The position numbers and the translations under genes were made by a program. A stretch of 22,410 bases of DNA from positions 1 to 22,410 of IMG/VR virus record IMGVR_UViG_3300043436_003624; one strand, given 5' to 3'. Below the pieces are notes generated by a model, which worked only from the letters and a program-made list of their open reading frames with translations, did no database searches and was not told the origin of the DNA. This document shows positions 1 through 8,854 of the stretch, piece by piece (positions within the stretch are counted from its first letter, which is position 1; the number at the start of each line of letters is the position of its first letter). Origin of the DNA: a virus.

Positions 1-3000
1 TCGGTAATGTAGCTATAGGCGGACTGGTAAACGGAACTGTTTACTATGTAAAGTCAATAGATTCGAGCACTATAGAATTATACGAAGATTACTCGTTGCT
101 TAATAAGATCGAATTCTCAAGTACTCCTGCAAACAACAATCACAACATTACTCGTTTTACTGTAAACGTAATAGATAATAGTGTTGTAATTCCAGCACAC
201 GGATTTACAACCGGCGGCGCTGTACGTTTTGAAGGCAATGATCTCTTTGATATTTCTGGTACACAGGTTGAATCAGGAAGTAGATTCTTTATCGGTAGTG
301 TAACAACAAACAGCTTTACACTACACGAATTAAGATCAGAAGCATTAGTAAGTATAAATGGACTTGTAACTGGTGCAAAAAATATTGACGGAGTTGGTAC
401 AGGAACAGCAGTGGTGTATCCACAAAATGCACGAGTTAATGCTGTAGTTAATACAAGTTCTAGAATAAAAGCTAACTGGAATAGCTTAACAGCATCAAAC
501 ATCGATGCAAGTAACATTGTGTCTGGTACAATTTCACCATCAAGATTAGCAAGTTCTGGTAGTGCAAATACAGATACATTCTTAAGAGGTGACAGCAGTT
601 ATCAAACTGTTGTGCAATCTGTTAAAAAAGCAAATACCACAGACAACCCGATAACTCTTACTGGATCTAACATTGCTGGAGAGTATTATGGAGATCCTGT
701 AAATATTGGAATTGCAAACGTTGACTTAGATGTTGGTCAATCATACTCTACACTAGGAGTTGCAAGATTTTTACAAAGTCAATTCGATGTAGATGCTGGT
801 GCATCAGGACAAGTGTTTATTAAAAGTGGTGTAATAGATGCAGGCACACTGGACAGTCTCGATAGTGCTTATTTCTTAAATCCTGCAAACTTAACATCCG
901 CTGTTCCTGTAAATAGAGGCGGAACAAACTTAACCACTTATGCTACAGGAGATATAATTTATGCTCAGACAAGTGGTACACTTGGTACACTGGCAATTGG
1001 TAGAGCAAATTCATTCCTTCGTTCAACAGGTACTGCACCGGAATGGAGTACTGCACTTGAACTTGCAGAAGGACTAGACGTTGGTTCTGCAAGATTGTCG
1101 TCTGCTAGTGTTGGTATAGGTACAGTTTATAACGATAACGTAACTTCGGTAGAAATAGGAAGTAACGCAGAAACTGTTAAAATTGGTAAGAGCACAGCAA
1201 CAAGAACACTTACATCTTTTGTATCAGGATACGATGCTTCAATATCAACTACTGTTGCTGTGAATCTTGCTAGCTTTACTGCAAGTACAGATGCGGTAAC
1301 AGCGTTAGGAACAACTGAAATTCCAATGGGATCAACTGCTGGAATTCTTTATGGTATGCTGGTTACCGGCAGTGCGTCGATACCAGCAAACACTATTGTA
1401 ACAGGTGTTACTGCTGATTACATTTATATAAGTGCAGAAACTGTTGGAACTATCAACAATTTAACAACACTAACATTTACATACACACCATTAACCTTAG
1501 GTATCAGAGCTGGAGACACTGTAAACATAGCCAGCAGCGGTATAACAAACCTTGATGGTCAATGGCCAGTATTAGGTGCAACATCAAATGCCAACAGTTT
1601 TACCGTTGCAGTTGCGTCAACTGTAACAGCAAATCCAGCTAACCCAGTTGCAGGATCTATTACCAAAGACAACACAATACTATTTAGAAATAGAAATGTA
1701 ATTTTTGGTAGTGCCGAAGCAAGTTCGTCACCTGTTGCTGCAACAATTAAAGGCGAAAGCGGCATTGGCACAAACGTTGCTGGCGGAAACTTTACAATTC
1801 AAGGTGGATTAAGTACAGGAAACGCCACCGGTGGATCGGTGCTTATCAAAACTGGACAAGTAGGTTCTTCGGGAATAGTAGAACAGACATCGACTACTAG
1901 ATTGACTATCGATACCAGTGGCATAGCAACATTTACAGGCGAAGTCAGAACTGCTGGTACTATCAGAAGTACTGAAACTACAGCAAATGTGTTTAACACT
2001 ATTTCAACAACTGTAAACGCATTTGGTGCTGCAACTGCACTTTCATTAGGCGCTGGTACAGGAAATACTACCGTTAATAATAGTTTAATAGTTACTGGAA
2101 ACTTAACTGTAAACGGCACAACTACAACTATGAATTCAACTACAATTACTGTAGACGACAAAAACATAGAATTAGGGTCTGTAGCAAGTCCAACGGATGT
2201 AACTGCGGACGGCGGCGGCATTACACTCAGAGGCACAACAGATAAAACTATTATTTGGGATGACACAAACGACAACTGGACTTCGAGTGAACACTGGAAC
2301 TTAGCAACTGGTAAAGTATTTAAGATCAATAACACATCTGTTCTTAGTGCAACAACACTAGGATCCGCTGTTGTTACATCAAGCTTGACCAGTGTCGGAA
2401 CCATAGGAACTGGTACTTGGCAAGGTTCAATTATAGCAGGTACTTATGGCGGAACTGGTGTAAACAATGGTAGCAAAACAATCACACTTGGCGGAAATTT
2501 TGTTACTAGCGGTGCATATACTTTACAATTAACAGCAACAGATAATACCAACATAACGTTGCCTACATCCGGTACTTTAGCAGTAATAGGCAATCCGTTA
2601 AGTCAATTTGCAGCAACTACTAGCTCACAACTAGCAGGCGTAATTAGTGATGAAACTGGTAGCGGAAAACTTGTTTTTGCAACCAGCCCAACTTTCTCTA
2701 CAAGTTTACTTACTGATAGTACAACACTAGCAGTATTTAATACCACTGCAACAACTGTAAATGCATTTGGTGCAGCTACAGTAATATCAATGGGTGCCGC
2801 ATCATCAATGGTGACGTTTGGCGATGACATAACGGTAACAGGTGAAACAAAAGCAACCCAGGGTGTAAAATTTGGAGCAACTGATTCGTTACTATACGAA
2901 AGTGCAAGCAATGTAGCAACACTACGCATCGGTGCCGATGGTCCATTTATCAGCTTCTCGGACAGTGGCTCTAACGTTGCAACACTAAGCAATGCGTCAG

Positions 3001-5987
3001 GACCATTAACTATTGCAACCGGCGCAGGCAATGGTGCAATCACGTTAACACCTAACGGAACAGGAAACGTTATTATTTCCAGTGGAAATCTTGGAATTGG
3101 TACAGGTAGTTCTCCTGCAACAAAACTAGACGTTGTTGGATCTATAACTGCAAGAGCCGCTGCAACACAAGACGGCGTAATACTTGCTGGTAGAGCCGGC
3201 GGAACAGGTACTTATGCAGTAACAATTACACCTGCTACTTTGGGTGCTAATAGAACTGTTACATTACCGGACGGAAACGTGACTTTACAAACCGGTACCA
3301 TGGCCACTACTGGCGGTACCCTTGCACAATTTGCTGCAACTACTAGCTCGGAACTAGCAGGTGTAATTAGTGATGAAACCGGTAGCGGTGCATTGGTATT
3401 TGGTACAAGTCCATCATTTACAACCAGCATCGTCGCAGCAAGTGCTACTATGGGACTGTTTGATACAACTGCGACTACTGTAAATGCATTTGGTGCTACA
3501 ACCACACTCAATCTAGGATATGACAGTACCGCAGCAAGCACAACAAACATCAGTATAGGTGCTGTAGCAGCCGCTACTACAAAAACTGTAAACCTAGGTA
3601 CGGGTGGAGCAGCTAGCTCAGTAACTGATATCAATGTTGGTTCGAGTGCAGGCGGAACTACAACTATAAGTTCTCCAAACATAACAATCAACAGCTTGGC
3701 CGACACTGCTACAGCAGCAACACATTACTACGTTGAAACAACTGGTGGAAACATATTACCAAAAACACTAGCAAATGTTAAGTCCGAAATAGTTACCACA
3801 ACAGCAGTAAACAGTGCCGCAGCAACCACAGTCGGTACTGTTACTAGCGGTACCTGGAGTGCTTCGTTTGGTGCAGTATCTGGTGCAAACCTAACCAACT
3901 TAACAGCTGGTAATTTAACAGGAACTATACCTTCGACAGTATTGGCTAACTCTGCTCTATTTGTAGGAACTACTTCAATTGCACTCAACCGTGCATCAAG
4001 TAACTTAGGATTAACTGGCATTACATCTATAGCTATGCCAGGTGCTACATCTGGCACAATAACTGTAACTCCGGCGGCAACAGCAGGTACTACAGCAATT
4101 ACTATACCTGCAACTACTGGTACGTTAATTACATCAGGCGACACCGGCACTGTCACATCAACAATGATACTAGATGGAACTATTGTTAATGGCGACATCA
4201 ATGCAAGTGCTGCAATTGCGTATACTAAATTGTCATTGTCAAACTCAATTGTCAATGCCGACATTAACGCAAGTGCTGCAATTGTGTATACTAAATTGTC
4301 ATTGTCAAACTCAATTGTCAATGCTGATATTAACGCAAGCGCCGCGATAGTGGATACCAAACTAGCTACAATATCAACTGCTGGTAAGGTAGCTAATTCG
4401 GCAACTACTGCAACTAACGCTAATACTGCTAGTGCAATTGTTGCACGTGATGCCAGTGGCAACTTTAGTGCAGGAACTATTACCGCAGCATTAACAGGTG
4501 CGGCTTCAAGTAACGTGTTAAAAGCCGGTGATACAATGACCGGCAAATTGAATCTTGCCGGTAATGATAGTTTTAGACTAATTGAAAGTTTAAATACCAG
4601 TGCAAGCAGCGCAGTACAGTTCTACATTGAACACAACCTAGGTGCTACAAACATAGGTAATGCTAGAGGCGTACTTAATTTAGTAAGTACAGGTGCTCTA
4701 ACAATTGGAGGAAGCGTTGCTCTTACTGCAAGTAACTTTAACACTTATGCTCCAACACTAACCGGTACTGGCGCTTCTGGAAGCTGGAATATTAACGCAG
4801 CAACCGTTACTAATGGTGCTCTTACAACTGGTAACTTATCACAGTTTGCTGCTACTACTAGTTCTCAACTAGCAGGTGTTATAAGCGATGAAACTGGTAG
4901 CGGTGCTCTTGTATTTGGTACTGCGCCCACATTTACTACAAGTGTTGACTCGAGTGCAACGTTCAGTGCGTTTAGCAGTTCTACAGCATTAACAATAGGT
5001 TATTCTAGTACAGCCACTAGTACTACTAACATCAGTACGGGCGCTGTAGCATCGGCAACTACAAAAACAGTAAACCTAGGTACAGGTGGAGCAGCTGGCT
5101 CCACTACTAATATTAATATTGGTTCAAGTGTTGGCGGCACAACTACAATTAGTTCGCCAAATATAACAATTAGTGGTCTAGCTGATACTGCTACCACTGC
5201 AACTCATTATTATGTTGAAACAACTGGCGGAAACATTGCACCAAAGACATTAGCTAACGTGCAAACAGAAATTGTTACTACTGCCGCTGTTAACAGTGCC
5301 GCAGCAACCACAGTTGGCACAGTTACTAGCGGTATTTGGAATGCAGGTGCAGTGACGTCAACTGGTGCATTTACATCAACATTAACAGGTGTTACTACTA
5401 CAGGCGGTGGCCAAGTATACTTAAATGGTGCAACTAGTAACAGAATTGATTTTAATACAAACGGTGTTGCAATACCAGCAATTACAACTCGCAGTGCCGG
5501 TACAAAGGTTGTTTATTCTCCAGCTGTGTCTGGTGTGGCGGTAGACTATGCTGTCGGTATAGCTACGGATACATTATGGCATAGTGTTCCGACCGGATCT
5601 CAATTTTTTAGATGGTATGGCGGAACAACTGTAGCCGCGACGCTAACCGGCGGCGGCGCATTTACTGCAACAAACGAAGTTACTGCATATTCAGATGCTA
5701 GAATAAAAGACAATATTACTGTTATTGCAGATCCGTTAACAAAAGTATTAAACATACGCGGTGTAAACTATACTAGAACTGACTTAGAAGATAAAGACAG
5801 AGTCTACATGGGTGTAGTTGCACAAGAAGTAGAACAATACATTCCGGAAGTTGTTACTACACTGGAAGACGGTACTAAAACTGTTAACTATGGTGCAATG
5901 GCTGGCTTGTTCATCGAATCAATAAAAGCACAGCAGGCACAAATAGATGAATTAAAAGCAATGATACTAGAATTAACAAAGAAATAA
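1..5987 (+). CDS. Long tail fibre protein with C-terminal S74 self-cleaving chaperone domain (5' end outside window)
   Basis: A receptor-binding or structural fibre of the virion. The reading frame is open from base 3, so the true start lies upstream; about 1994 residues are visible and the first ATG or TTG codons seen are internal. Composition is dominated by T, A, S, G, V and N, with short beta-repeat-like stretches typical of trimeric fibres. A module starting QFAATTSS.LAGVISDETGSG occurs three times (about 2598, 3322 and 4834), a motif TTVNAFGA recurs, and a 66-base unit is repeated three times at 4182-4379. The last 98 residues (from base 5691) match the Peptidase_S74 intramolecular chaperone: SDARIKDNI, then GVVAQEVEQYIPEVV and a terminal coiled coil rich in Q, E, L and K. 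In the family this domain assists trimer folding and cuts itself off just before the Ser; the Ser/Lys pair spaced by five residues is present. The gene ends just before a strong hairpin and a new promoter. Fibre assignment is secure; which fibre (side, distal or proximal) is not known. Confidence 0.9.
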   Translation, partial: GNVAIGGLVNGTVYYVKSIDSSTIELYEDYSLLNKIEFSSTPANNNHNITRFTVNVIDNSVVIPAHGFTTGGAVRFEGNDLFDISGTQVESGSRFFIGSVTTNSFTLHELRSEALVSINGLVTGAKNIDGVGTGTAVVYPQNARVNAVVNTSSRIKANWNSLTASNIDASNIVSGTISPSRLASSGSANTDTFLRGDSSYQTVVQSVKKANTTDNPITLTGSNIAGEYYGDPVNIGIANVDLDVGQSYSTLGVARFLQSQFDVDAGASGQVFIKSGVIDAGTLDSLDSAYFLNPANLTSAVPVNRGGTNLTTYATGDIIYAQTSGTLGTLAIGRANSFLRSTGTAPEWSTALELAEGLDVGSARLSSASVGIGTVYNDNVTSVEIGSNAETVKIGKSTATRTLTSFVSGYDASISTTVAVNLASFTASTDAVTALGTTEIPMGSTAGILYGMLVTGSASIPANTIVTGVTADYIYISAETVGTINNLTTLTFTYTPLTLGIRAGDTVNIASSGITNLDGQWPVLGATSNANSFTVAVASTVTANPANPVAGSITKDNTILFRNRNVIFGSAEASSSPVAATIKGESGIGTNVAGGNFTIQGGLSTGNATGGSVLIKTGQVGSSGIVEQTSTTRLTIDTSGIATFTGEVRTAGTIRSTETTANVFNTISTTVNAFGAATALSLGAGTGNTTVNNSLIVTGNLTVNGTTTTMNSTTITVDDKNIELGSVASPTDVTADGGGITLRGTTDKTIIWDDTNDNWTSSEHWNLATGKVFKINNTSVLSATTLGSAVVTSSLTSVGTIGTGTWQGSIIAGTYGGTGVNNGSKTITLGGNFVTSGAYTLQLTATDNTNITLPTSGTLAVIGNPLSQFAATTSSQLAGVISDETGSGKLVFATSPTFSTSLLTDSTTLAVFNTTATTVNAFGAATVISMGAASSMVTFGDDITVTGETKATQGVKFGATDSLLYESASNVATLRIGADGPFISFSDSGSNVATLSNASGPLTIATGAGNGAITLTPNGTGNVIISSGNLGIGTGSSPATKLDVVGSITARAAATQDGVILAGRAGGTGTYAVTITPATLGANRTVTLPDGNVTLQTGTMATTGGTLAQFAATTSSELAGVISDETGSGALVFGTSPSFTTSIVAASATMGLFDTTATTVNAFGATTTLNLGYDSTAASTTNISIGAVAAATTKTVNLGTGGAASSVTDINVGSSAGGTTTISSPNITINSLADTATAATHYYVETTGGNILPKTLANVKSEIVTTTAVNSAAATTVGTVTSGTWSASFGAVSGANLTNLTAGNLTGTIPSTVLANSALFVGTTSIALNRASSNLGLTGITSIAMPGATSGTITVTPAATAGTTAITIPATTGTLITSGDTGTVTSTMILDGTIVNGDINASAAIAYTKLSLSNSIVNADINASAAIVYTKLSLSNSIVNADINASAAIVDTKLATISTAGKVANSATTATNANTASAIVARDASGNFSAGTITAALTGAASSNVLKAGDTMTGKLNLAGNDSFRLIESLNTSASSAVQFYIEHNLGATNIGNARGVLNLVSTGALTIGGSVALTASNFNTYAPTLTGTGASGSWNINAATVTNGALTTGNLSQFAATTSSQLAGVISDETGSGALVFGTAPTFTTSVDSSATFSAFSSSTALTIGYSSTATSTTNISTGAVASATTKTVNLGTGGAAGSTTNINIGSSVGGTTTISSPNITISGLADTATTATHYYVETTGGNIAPKTLANVQTEIVTTAAVNSAAATTVGTVTSGIWNAGAVTSTGAFTSTLTGVTTTGGGQVYLNGATSNRIDFNTNGVAIPAITTRSAGTKVVYSPAVSGVAVDYAVGIATDTLWHSVPTGSQFFRWYGGTTVAATLTGGGAFTATNEVTAYSDARIKDNITVIADPLTKVLNIRGVNYTRTDLEDKDRVYMGVVAQEVEQYIPEVVTTLEDGTKTVNYGAMAGLFIESIKAQQAQIDELKAMILELTKK
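2598..4990 (+). repeat. Dispersed internal fibre modules (three copies of a QFAATTSS...SGxLVF unit; two copies of a longer block)
   Basis: Three copies begin near 2598, 3322 and 4834. Each reads QFAATTSS[QE]LAGVISDE followed by TGSG, LVF and a T/S-rich stretch. Copies two and three continue into a second shared block (about 3497-3860 and 4985-5345) containing TKTVNLGTGGAA, SSPNITI, THYYVETTGGNI and SAAATTVGTVTSG. The larger block is therefore duplicated with an offset of about 1.5 kb. The DNA has diverged at synonymous positions, so these are old modular duplications in the fibre shaft and not a recent or assembly repeat. Confidence 0.85.
4182..4379 (+). repeat. Three tandem 66-bp (22-residue) units in the fibre gene
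   Basis: Units begin at 4182, 4248 and 4314 and each encodes I-V-N-[GA]-D-I-N-A-S-A-A-I followed by TKL. Units one and two are almost identical at DNA level over their last two thirds. Unit three has drifted, especially at its end. The period is an exact multiple of three and keeps the frame, as expected for a shaft repeat that can expand or contract by recombination. Confidence 0.9.
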
Positions 5988-5988
5988 C

Positions 5989-6015
5989 TTGATAGCCAAC
6001 TTTGTTGGCTATCAA
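5989..6015 (+). terminator. Strong hairpin after the fibre gene (12-bp stem, 3-base loop)
   Basis: A perfect inverted repeat: TTGATAGCCAAC at 5989-6000 pairs with GTTGGCTATCAA at 6004-6015 around a TTT loop. It starts two bases after the fibre stop codon. No T-tract follows on either strand, so it is not a textbook intrinsic terminator. It may terminate with a factor, protect the 3' end of the fibre mRNA, or simply punctuate the operon boundary. The -35 box of the next promoter starts three bases after the stem. Confidence 0.6.
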
Positions 6016-6017
6016 AC

Positions 6018-6046
6018 TTGACAATCATAAAATATTATGTTAGAAT
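6018..6046 (+). promoter_or_regulatory. Sigma70-type promoter with extended -10
   Basis: TTGACA at 6018-6023, a 17-base spacer, and TAGAAT at 6041-6046 preceded by TGT (extended -10). This is near-consensus for the bacterial housekeeping sigma factor. The predicted start is about 6053, leaving a leader of roughly 18 bases before the ATG at 6071. It would drive the operon 6071-8854 independently of late transcription of the fibre gene. Confidence 0.75.
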
Positions 6047-6070
6047 GATGATTAAATGTGGGAATTGTAA

Positions 6071-6232
6071 ATGGCGTTACCTCCAACCGGTAGTACAATA
6101 AGATTATATGCCGATATATCAGTTTATTTTGGCGGGCCGTCAACAACAGTATCCCTAGGGATACTCGGTGTATATATTGGCATTGCAACAGGTAATATTA
6201 TAACTATGAGTTCTACATTTGGCGGAAGATAA
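6071..6232 (+). CDS. Small fibre/tail-module protein (53 residues)
   Basis: A short gene between the promoter at 6018-6046 and the gene at 6245. The 53-residue product starts MALPPTGSTIRLYADISVYF, continues with a VSLG segment and a YIGIATG segment, and ends TMSSTFGGR. This follows the layout of short modules seen in many phage tail and collar-fibre proteins: LP.SG.ISL.DI..ELG, then a SL segment, then a final ISMS.FYG. Here that module stands alone as a complete gene. A weak GGGA ribosome site lies about ten bases upstream. It is probably a small virion or fibre-associated protein. The match is from pattern memory and the function is inferred; that the gene is real is supported by promoter placement, motif and tight spacing to the next gene. 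Confidence 0.7.
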   Translation: MALPPTGSTIRLYADISVYFGGPSTTVSLGILGVYIGIATGNIITMSSTFGGR

Positions 6233-6244
6233 TAAGGATATATT

Positions 6245-6643
6245 ATGATTACACAATACGAAATTGAACACGTTTTATTGGCTAATGAACATAGCAAGGC
6301 AAGAAAATTATTAAAACTTAATTCATTAACAATTGACGGCGAAATTAAAGAAACAATAAAAGAAAAAGTGCTAAACGGTGAAACTGTTGAAGAAGTTATG
6401 AGCAGGATTGAATCCGACGATCGAATGCACTGGATTACATTTTTAGGTAAAAAAGCAGCAGCAGATCTTTTAACTTTAGGTAAAGTACAGCCTGAAACTA
6501 TGTTAGAGATGTCAGCCCTTCCAGAAAAAGATTTTAGAGAAGTTGTTAAAATTGCAACATCAACGGCAAGAAATCTTAATGATATAACAATTGAAGCAGA
6601 AAGAGACTTGTCGGTTAATACAATACATAAATCTATTGTGTAA
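6245..6643 (+). CDS. Hypothetical protein, 132 residues
   Basis: A mostly helical, charged protein without signal peptide or membrane segment. AAGG at 6234-6237 gives a good ribosome site seven bases before the ATG. Its stop overlaps the next ATG (TAATG), so it is probably co-translated with the glycosyltransferase. I do not recognise the family. Its position, second in an operon of fibre-module protein, this protein, glycosyltransferase and repeat protein, suggests a role in fibre assembly or virion or surface modification, but nothing in the sequence shows an activity. Confidence 0.8.
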   Translation: MITQYEIEHVLLANEHSKARKLLKLNSLTIDGEIKETIKEKVLNGETVEEVMSRIESDDRMHWITFLGKKAAADLLTLGKVQPETMLEMSALPEKDFREVVKIATSTARNLNDITIEAERDLSVNTIHKSIV

Positions 6644-7257
6644 TGAAATTAGCTATATGCATTCCTGCAAGAGACACTGTACATACAACTTTTGTACAGT
6701 GTTTAGTTAATTTAACTAAAAAATTAACCAAAGATAATATAAATTTTGAAGTTGTTTTTAACCTAGGTAGTGTTATATCACAACAAAGAAATGAATTAGT
6801 TGACAGTGCGTTATCAATTAACGCAACTCATATTCTTTGGCTTGACAGCGATATGCATTTTCCCGATAACGTTTTTTACGAATTAAATAAACATAACAAA
6901 GATATTATAGCTGCAACTTATAGCACACGAATAAAACCCCAAACATCTGTTGCATTCATTGACAAAGACGATCTTTCTAAACGCTTGTTGATTTCTAGCA
7001 CCGGACTACAAAAAGTTTTTGCTGTAGGAATGGGATGCTTTTTAACAAAAATTGAAGTATTTAAAGAAATTCCAAAGCCTTGGTTTTTTCATGTATGGAA
7101 TAAAGATACACAAGATATTTCTGGGGAAGATATTTACTTTTGTAAACAAGCAAATGACACTGGGTTTGATATATTTGTTGACTGCTCAATAAGCAAATGT
7201 ATTGCACATTATGGAATGAAAGGTTACTTACTTGACGAAATACATGAACACCGTTGA
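6643..7257 (+). CDS. Glycosyltransferase, family 2-like (GT-A fold)
   Basis: A 204-residue protein with a GT-A-type start (KLAICIPARDTV, residues 2-13), RNELVDSAL at 49-57, and the metal- and nucleotide-sugar-binding DSD motif in ILWLDSDMHFP at 64-74. A later acidic GED at 161-163, where family members place the catalytic region, is followed by HYG at 189-191. These are features of family-2-like transferases, which move a sugar from a nucleotide donor to an acceptor. The protein is shorter than most cellular enzymes and has no membrane segment, so it would act in the infected-cell cytoplasm. The start overlaps the previous stop (TAATG), and the 3' end overlaps the next gene by 14 bases. Likely acceptors are virion proteins or modified DNA, but the sequence does not say which. 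Confidence 0.8.
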   Translation: MKLAICIPARDTVHTTFVQCLVNLTKKLTKDNINFEVVFNLGSVISQQRNELVDSALSINATHILWLDSDMHFPDNVFYELNKHNKDIIAATYSTRIKPQTSVAFIDKDDLSKRLLISSTGLQKVFAVGMGCFLTKIEVFKEIPKPWFFHVWNKDTQDISGEDIYFCKQANDTGFDIFVDCSISKCIAHYGMKGYLLDEIHEHR

Positions 7258-8854
7258 AAAGTTTAATAGATTTTCAAAAGAAATTTACAACGGACAAGAT
7301 GTTTTAAAAAATCAAATACTAACAAAACATCCTGTTTTATTTGTAGATGATACTTCTGATTATTCAGTACTAAAAGACTATACAATGCATGAATTTGTTT
7401 GGTTAGTTGATAAAAAAATAAAGTTATTAAATACTTTTCCTCTATGGCTTAGTCCTCGAGAATCAAATGCTATACATGTTTTTCCATATGTAAATAAATC
7501 TAAGTGGCACGTTAAAAGTTGGGATATGGTCAAACTAGTACCAACTAAAATTAAAACAGACATTATTATAAAACACAACAATATCTGTGGAATATACGAC
7601 ACATACTGCGGAAAAGATATGTACGATATATTTTTTATAGGAAATAAAGAATCTGAAAGTTATAAAAAATTAATAAAAAAATTTCCACAAACACAATCAG
7701 TAAAGTCTTATAACGAAGCAGCAGAGCTATCTGAAACTGATTTGTTTTGGATAGTTCCGGATGATGTAATTATAACACATAGATTTCAATTTAATTATGA
7801 ACCAGACGACTGGAGTTTAGATCTTATACATGTTTTTAAAAACGGGGTAGATGGACAGTTTGACGGAATTGCATTATTTCCAAAAAATTCTAATCCAACA
7901 GTCAAGGAATTAAATTATAGATTTTATGCATTAAAAAAAGAAGTAAATGTAGTTGCATCTAATCCTATTCCCTTTGAAAAGTTTAATTTTAAAAATTACA
8001 ATGAGTATCTTTATGCACTACAGAATTCAAAAACTGACAGTTTTTGGTTTATACCCGATGACGTAGAAGTAAACAAAGAGTTTTCTTTTACTTCATACTA
8101 TGACAGATCTATTAATCATACCTTTTTAAACGGCAATTACACTGACGGTATTGTATTGTTTAGTAAAAATTCTCCAGTAACTGAAAAAGAATTTTTGTCT
8201 AGAAGTTATTTACAAAAAAAAGAATGGTCAATTATAGCAAGTACTCCTAAAAAATATGAACAATTTAAAATAGATAACTATCAAGATTATTTAACTGCAA
8301 GAGAAAAAAGCAAAACTAACATGTTTTACGGAATTCCTAGCAATGTTAAAGTAAGCGATTCTTTCAAATTTGATATGTACTTTCCGTATAATAATAATTT
8401 TGATAATAAAATTACACATGTTTTTTTAAATGGAACACAGTATAACGGAATTGCTCTGTTTAGTAAAAATGATAATTTAACAGAAAACGAAATAAATTAT
8501 AAATTTTATATAGAAATAAAATATTGGCAGATTGTTGCAAGTACTCCTGACAACTTTAATCAAAGCAGCTTAATAACGGATGCATTTTCTGCATGGGCGG
8601 CTGGGTTTATTGACACTGCTAAGTTAACAAACGAGCTACATGTTAATGGAAAATTAAATGTAGAAATTAAAAATCAGATTAACTTAAATTGTACAGAAAT
8701 AAAAAATGTGCCGTTTGCTGAATTTTATATAATAGGATCTAAGCAAGGAAAAAACTTTGGGTTAGAAAATATAGGCGAGCCTGATAATCTTTTAAAAATA
8801 AACGATGATTCGTGGCTTAAGGATCAATTTAGCCAATTAAATCAATTAACTTAA
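7244..8854 (+). CDS. Repeat protein of unknown function (FWxxPDDV...HxFxNG...DGIxLFxKN modules), linked to glycosyltransferase
   Basis: 536 residues from the ATG at 7244; an upstream TTG at 7232 is in frame but less likely. Three homologous modules of about 75-100 residues lie near residues 165-240, 264-337 and 358-436. Each carries an [FY]W.[IV]P.[DN]V strand, an H[VT]F.NG turn, [DN]GI.LF.KN, then a Y/F..KKE..[IV][VI]AS.P segment. A degenerate N-terminal copy is visible at about 49-101 (HEFVWLVD, then IHVFPY). The C-terminal 90 residues are different. I recall the same layout in proteins of large marine T4-like phages, where the function is unknown. There is no signal peptide or membrane segment. 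Operon position after the glycosyltransferase suggests a sugar- or surface-related role, which is inference. The last 26 bases overlap the convergent Nudix gene. Confidence 0.75.
   Translation: MNTVEKFNRFSKEIYNGQDVLKNQILTKHPVLFVDDTSDYSVLKDYTMHEFVWLVDKKIKLLNTFPLWLSPRESNAIHVFPYVNKSKWHVKSWDMVKLVPTKIKTDIIIKHNNICGIYDTYCGKDMYDIFFIGNKESESYKKLIKKFPQTQSVKSYNEAAELSETDLFWIVPDDVIITHRFQFNYEPDDWSLDLIHVFKNGVDGQFDGIALFPKNSNPTVKELNYRFYALKKEVNVVASNPIPFEKFNFKNYNEYLYALQNSKTDSFWFIPDDVEVNKEFSFTSYYDRSINHTFLNGNYTDGIVLFSKNSPVTEKEFLSRSYLQKKEWSIIASTPKKYEQFKIDNYQDYLTAREKSKTNMFYGIPSNVKVSDSFKFDMYFPYNNNFDNKITHVFLNGTQYNGIALFSKNDNLTENEINYKFYIEIKYWQIVASTPDNFNQSSLITDAFSAWAAGFIDTAKLTNELHVNGKLNVEIKNQINLNCTEIKNVPFAEFYIIGSKQGKNFGLENIGEPDNLLKINDDSWLKDQFSQLNQLT

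Noticed and set aside
96-98. TTG as start of the fibre gene
   Set aside because: The frame is open to the left edge of the window, with no stop and no ribosome site near 96; the gene is truncated at its 5' end.
4182-4379. CRISPR-like array from three 66-bp units
   Set aside because: The units are contiguous, in frame and coding, with no unique spacers.
3728-4546. Long minus-strand open frames across the fibre gene (also 1799-2404, 3212-3706 and others)
   Set aside because: They mirror a T/A/S/G/V-rich repetitive gene; products are low-complexity V/A/P/L strings without ribosome sites or motifs.
7232-7243. TTG start for the repeat protein
   Set aside because: An ATG four codons later is available and adds only a short overlap with the glycosyltransferase; neither has a ribosome site, so ATG is preferred.
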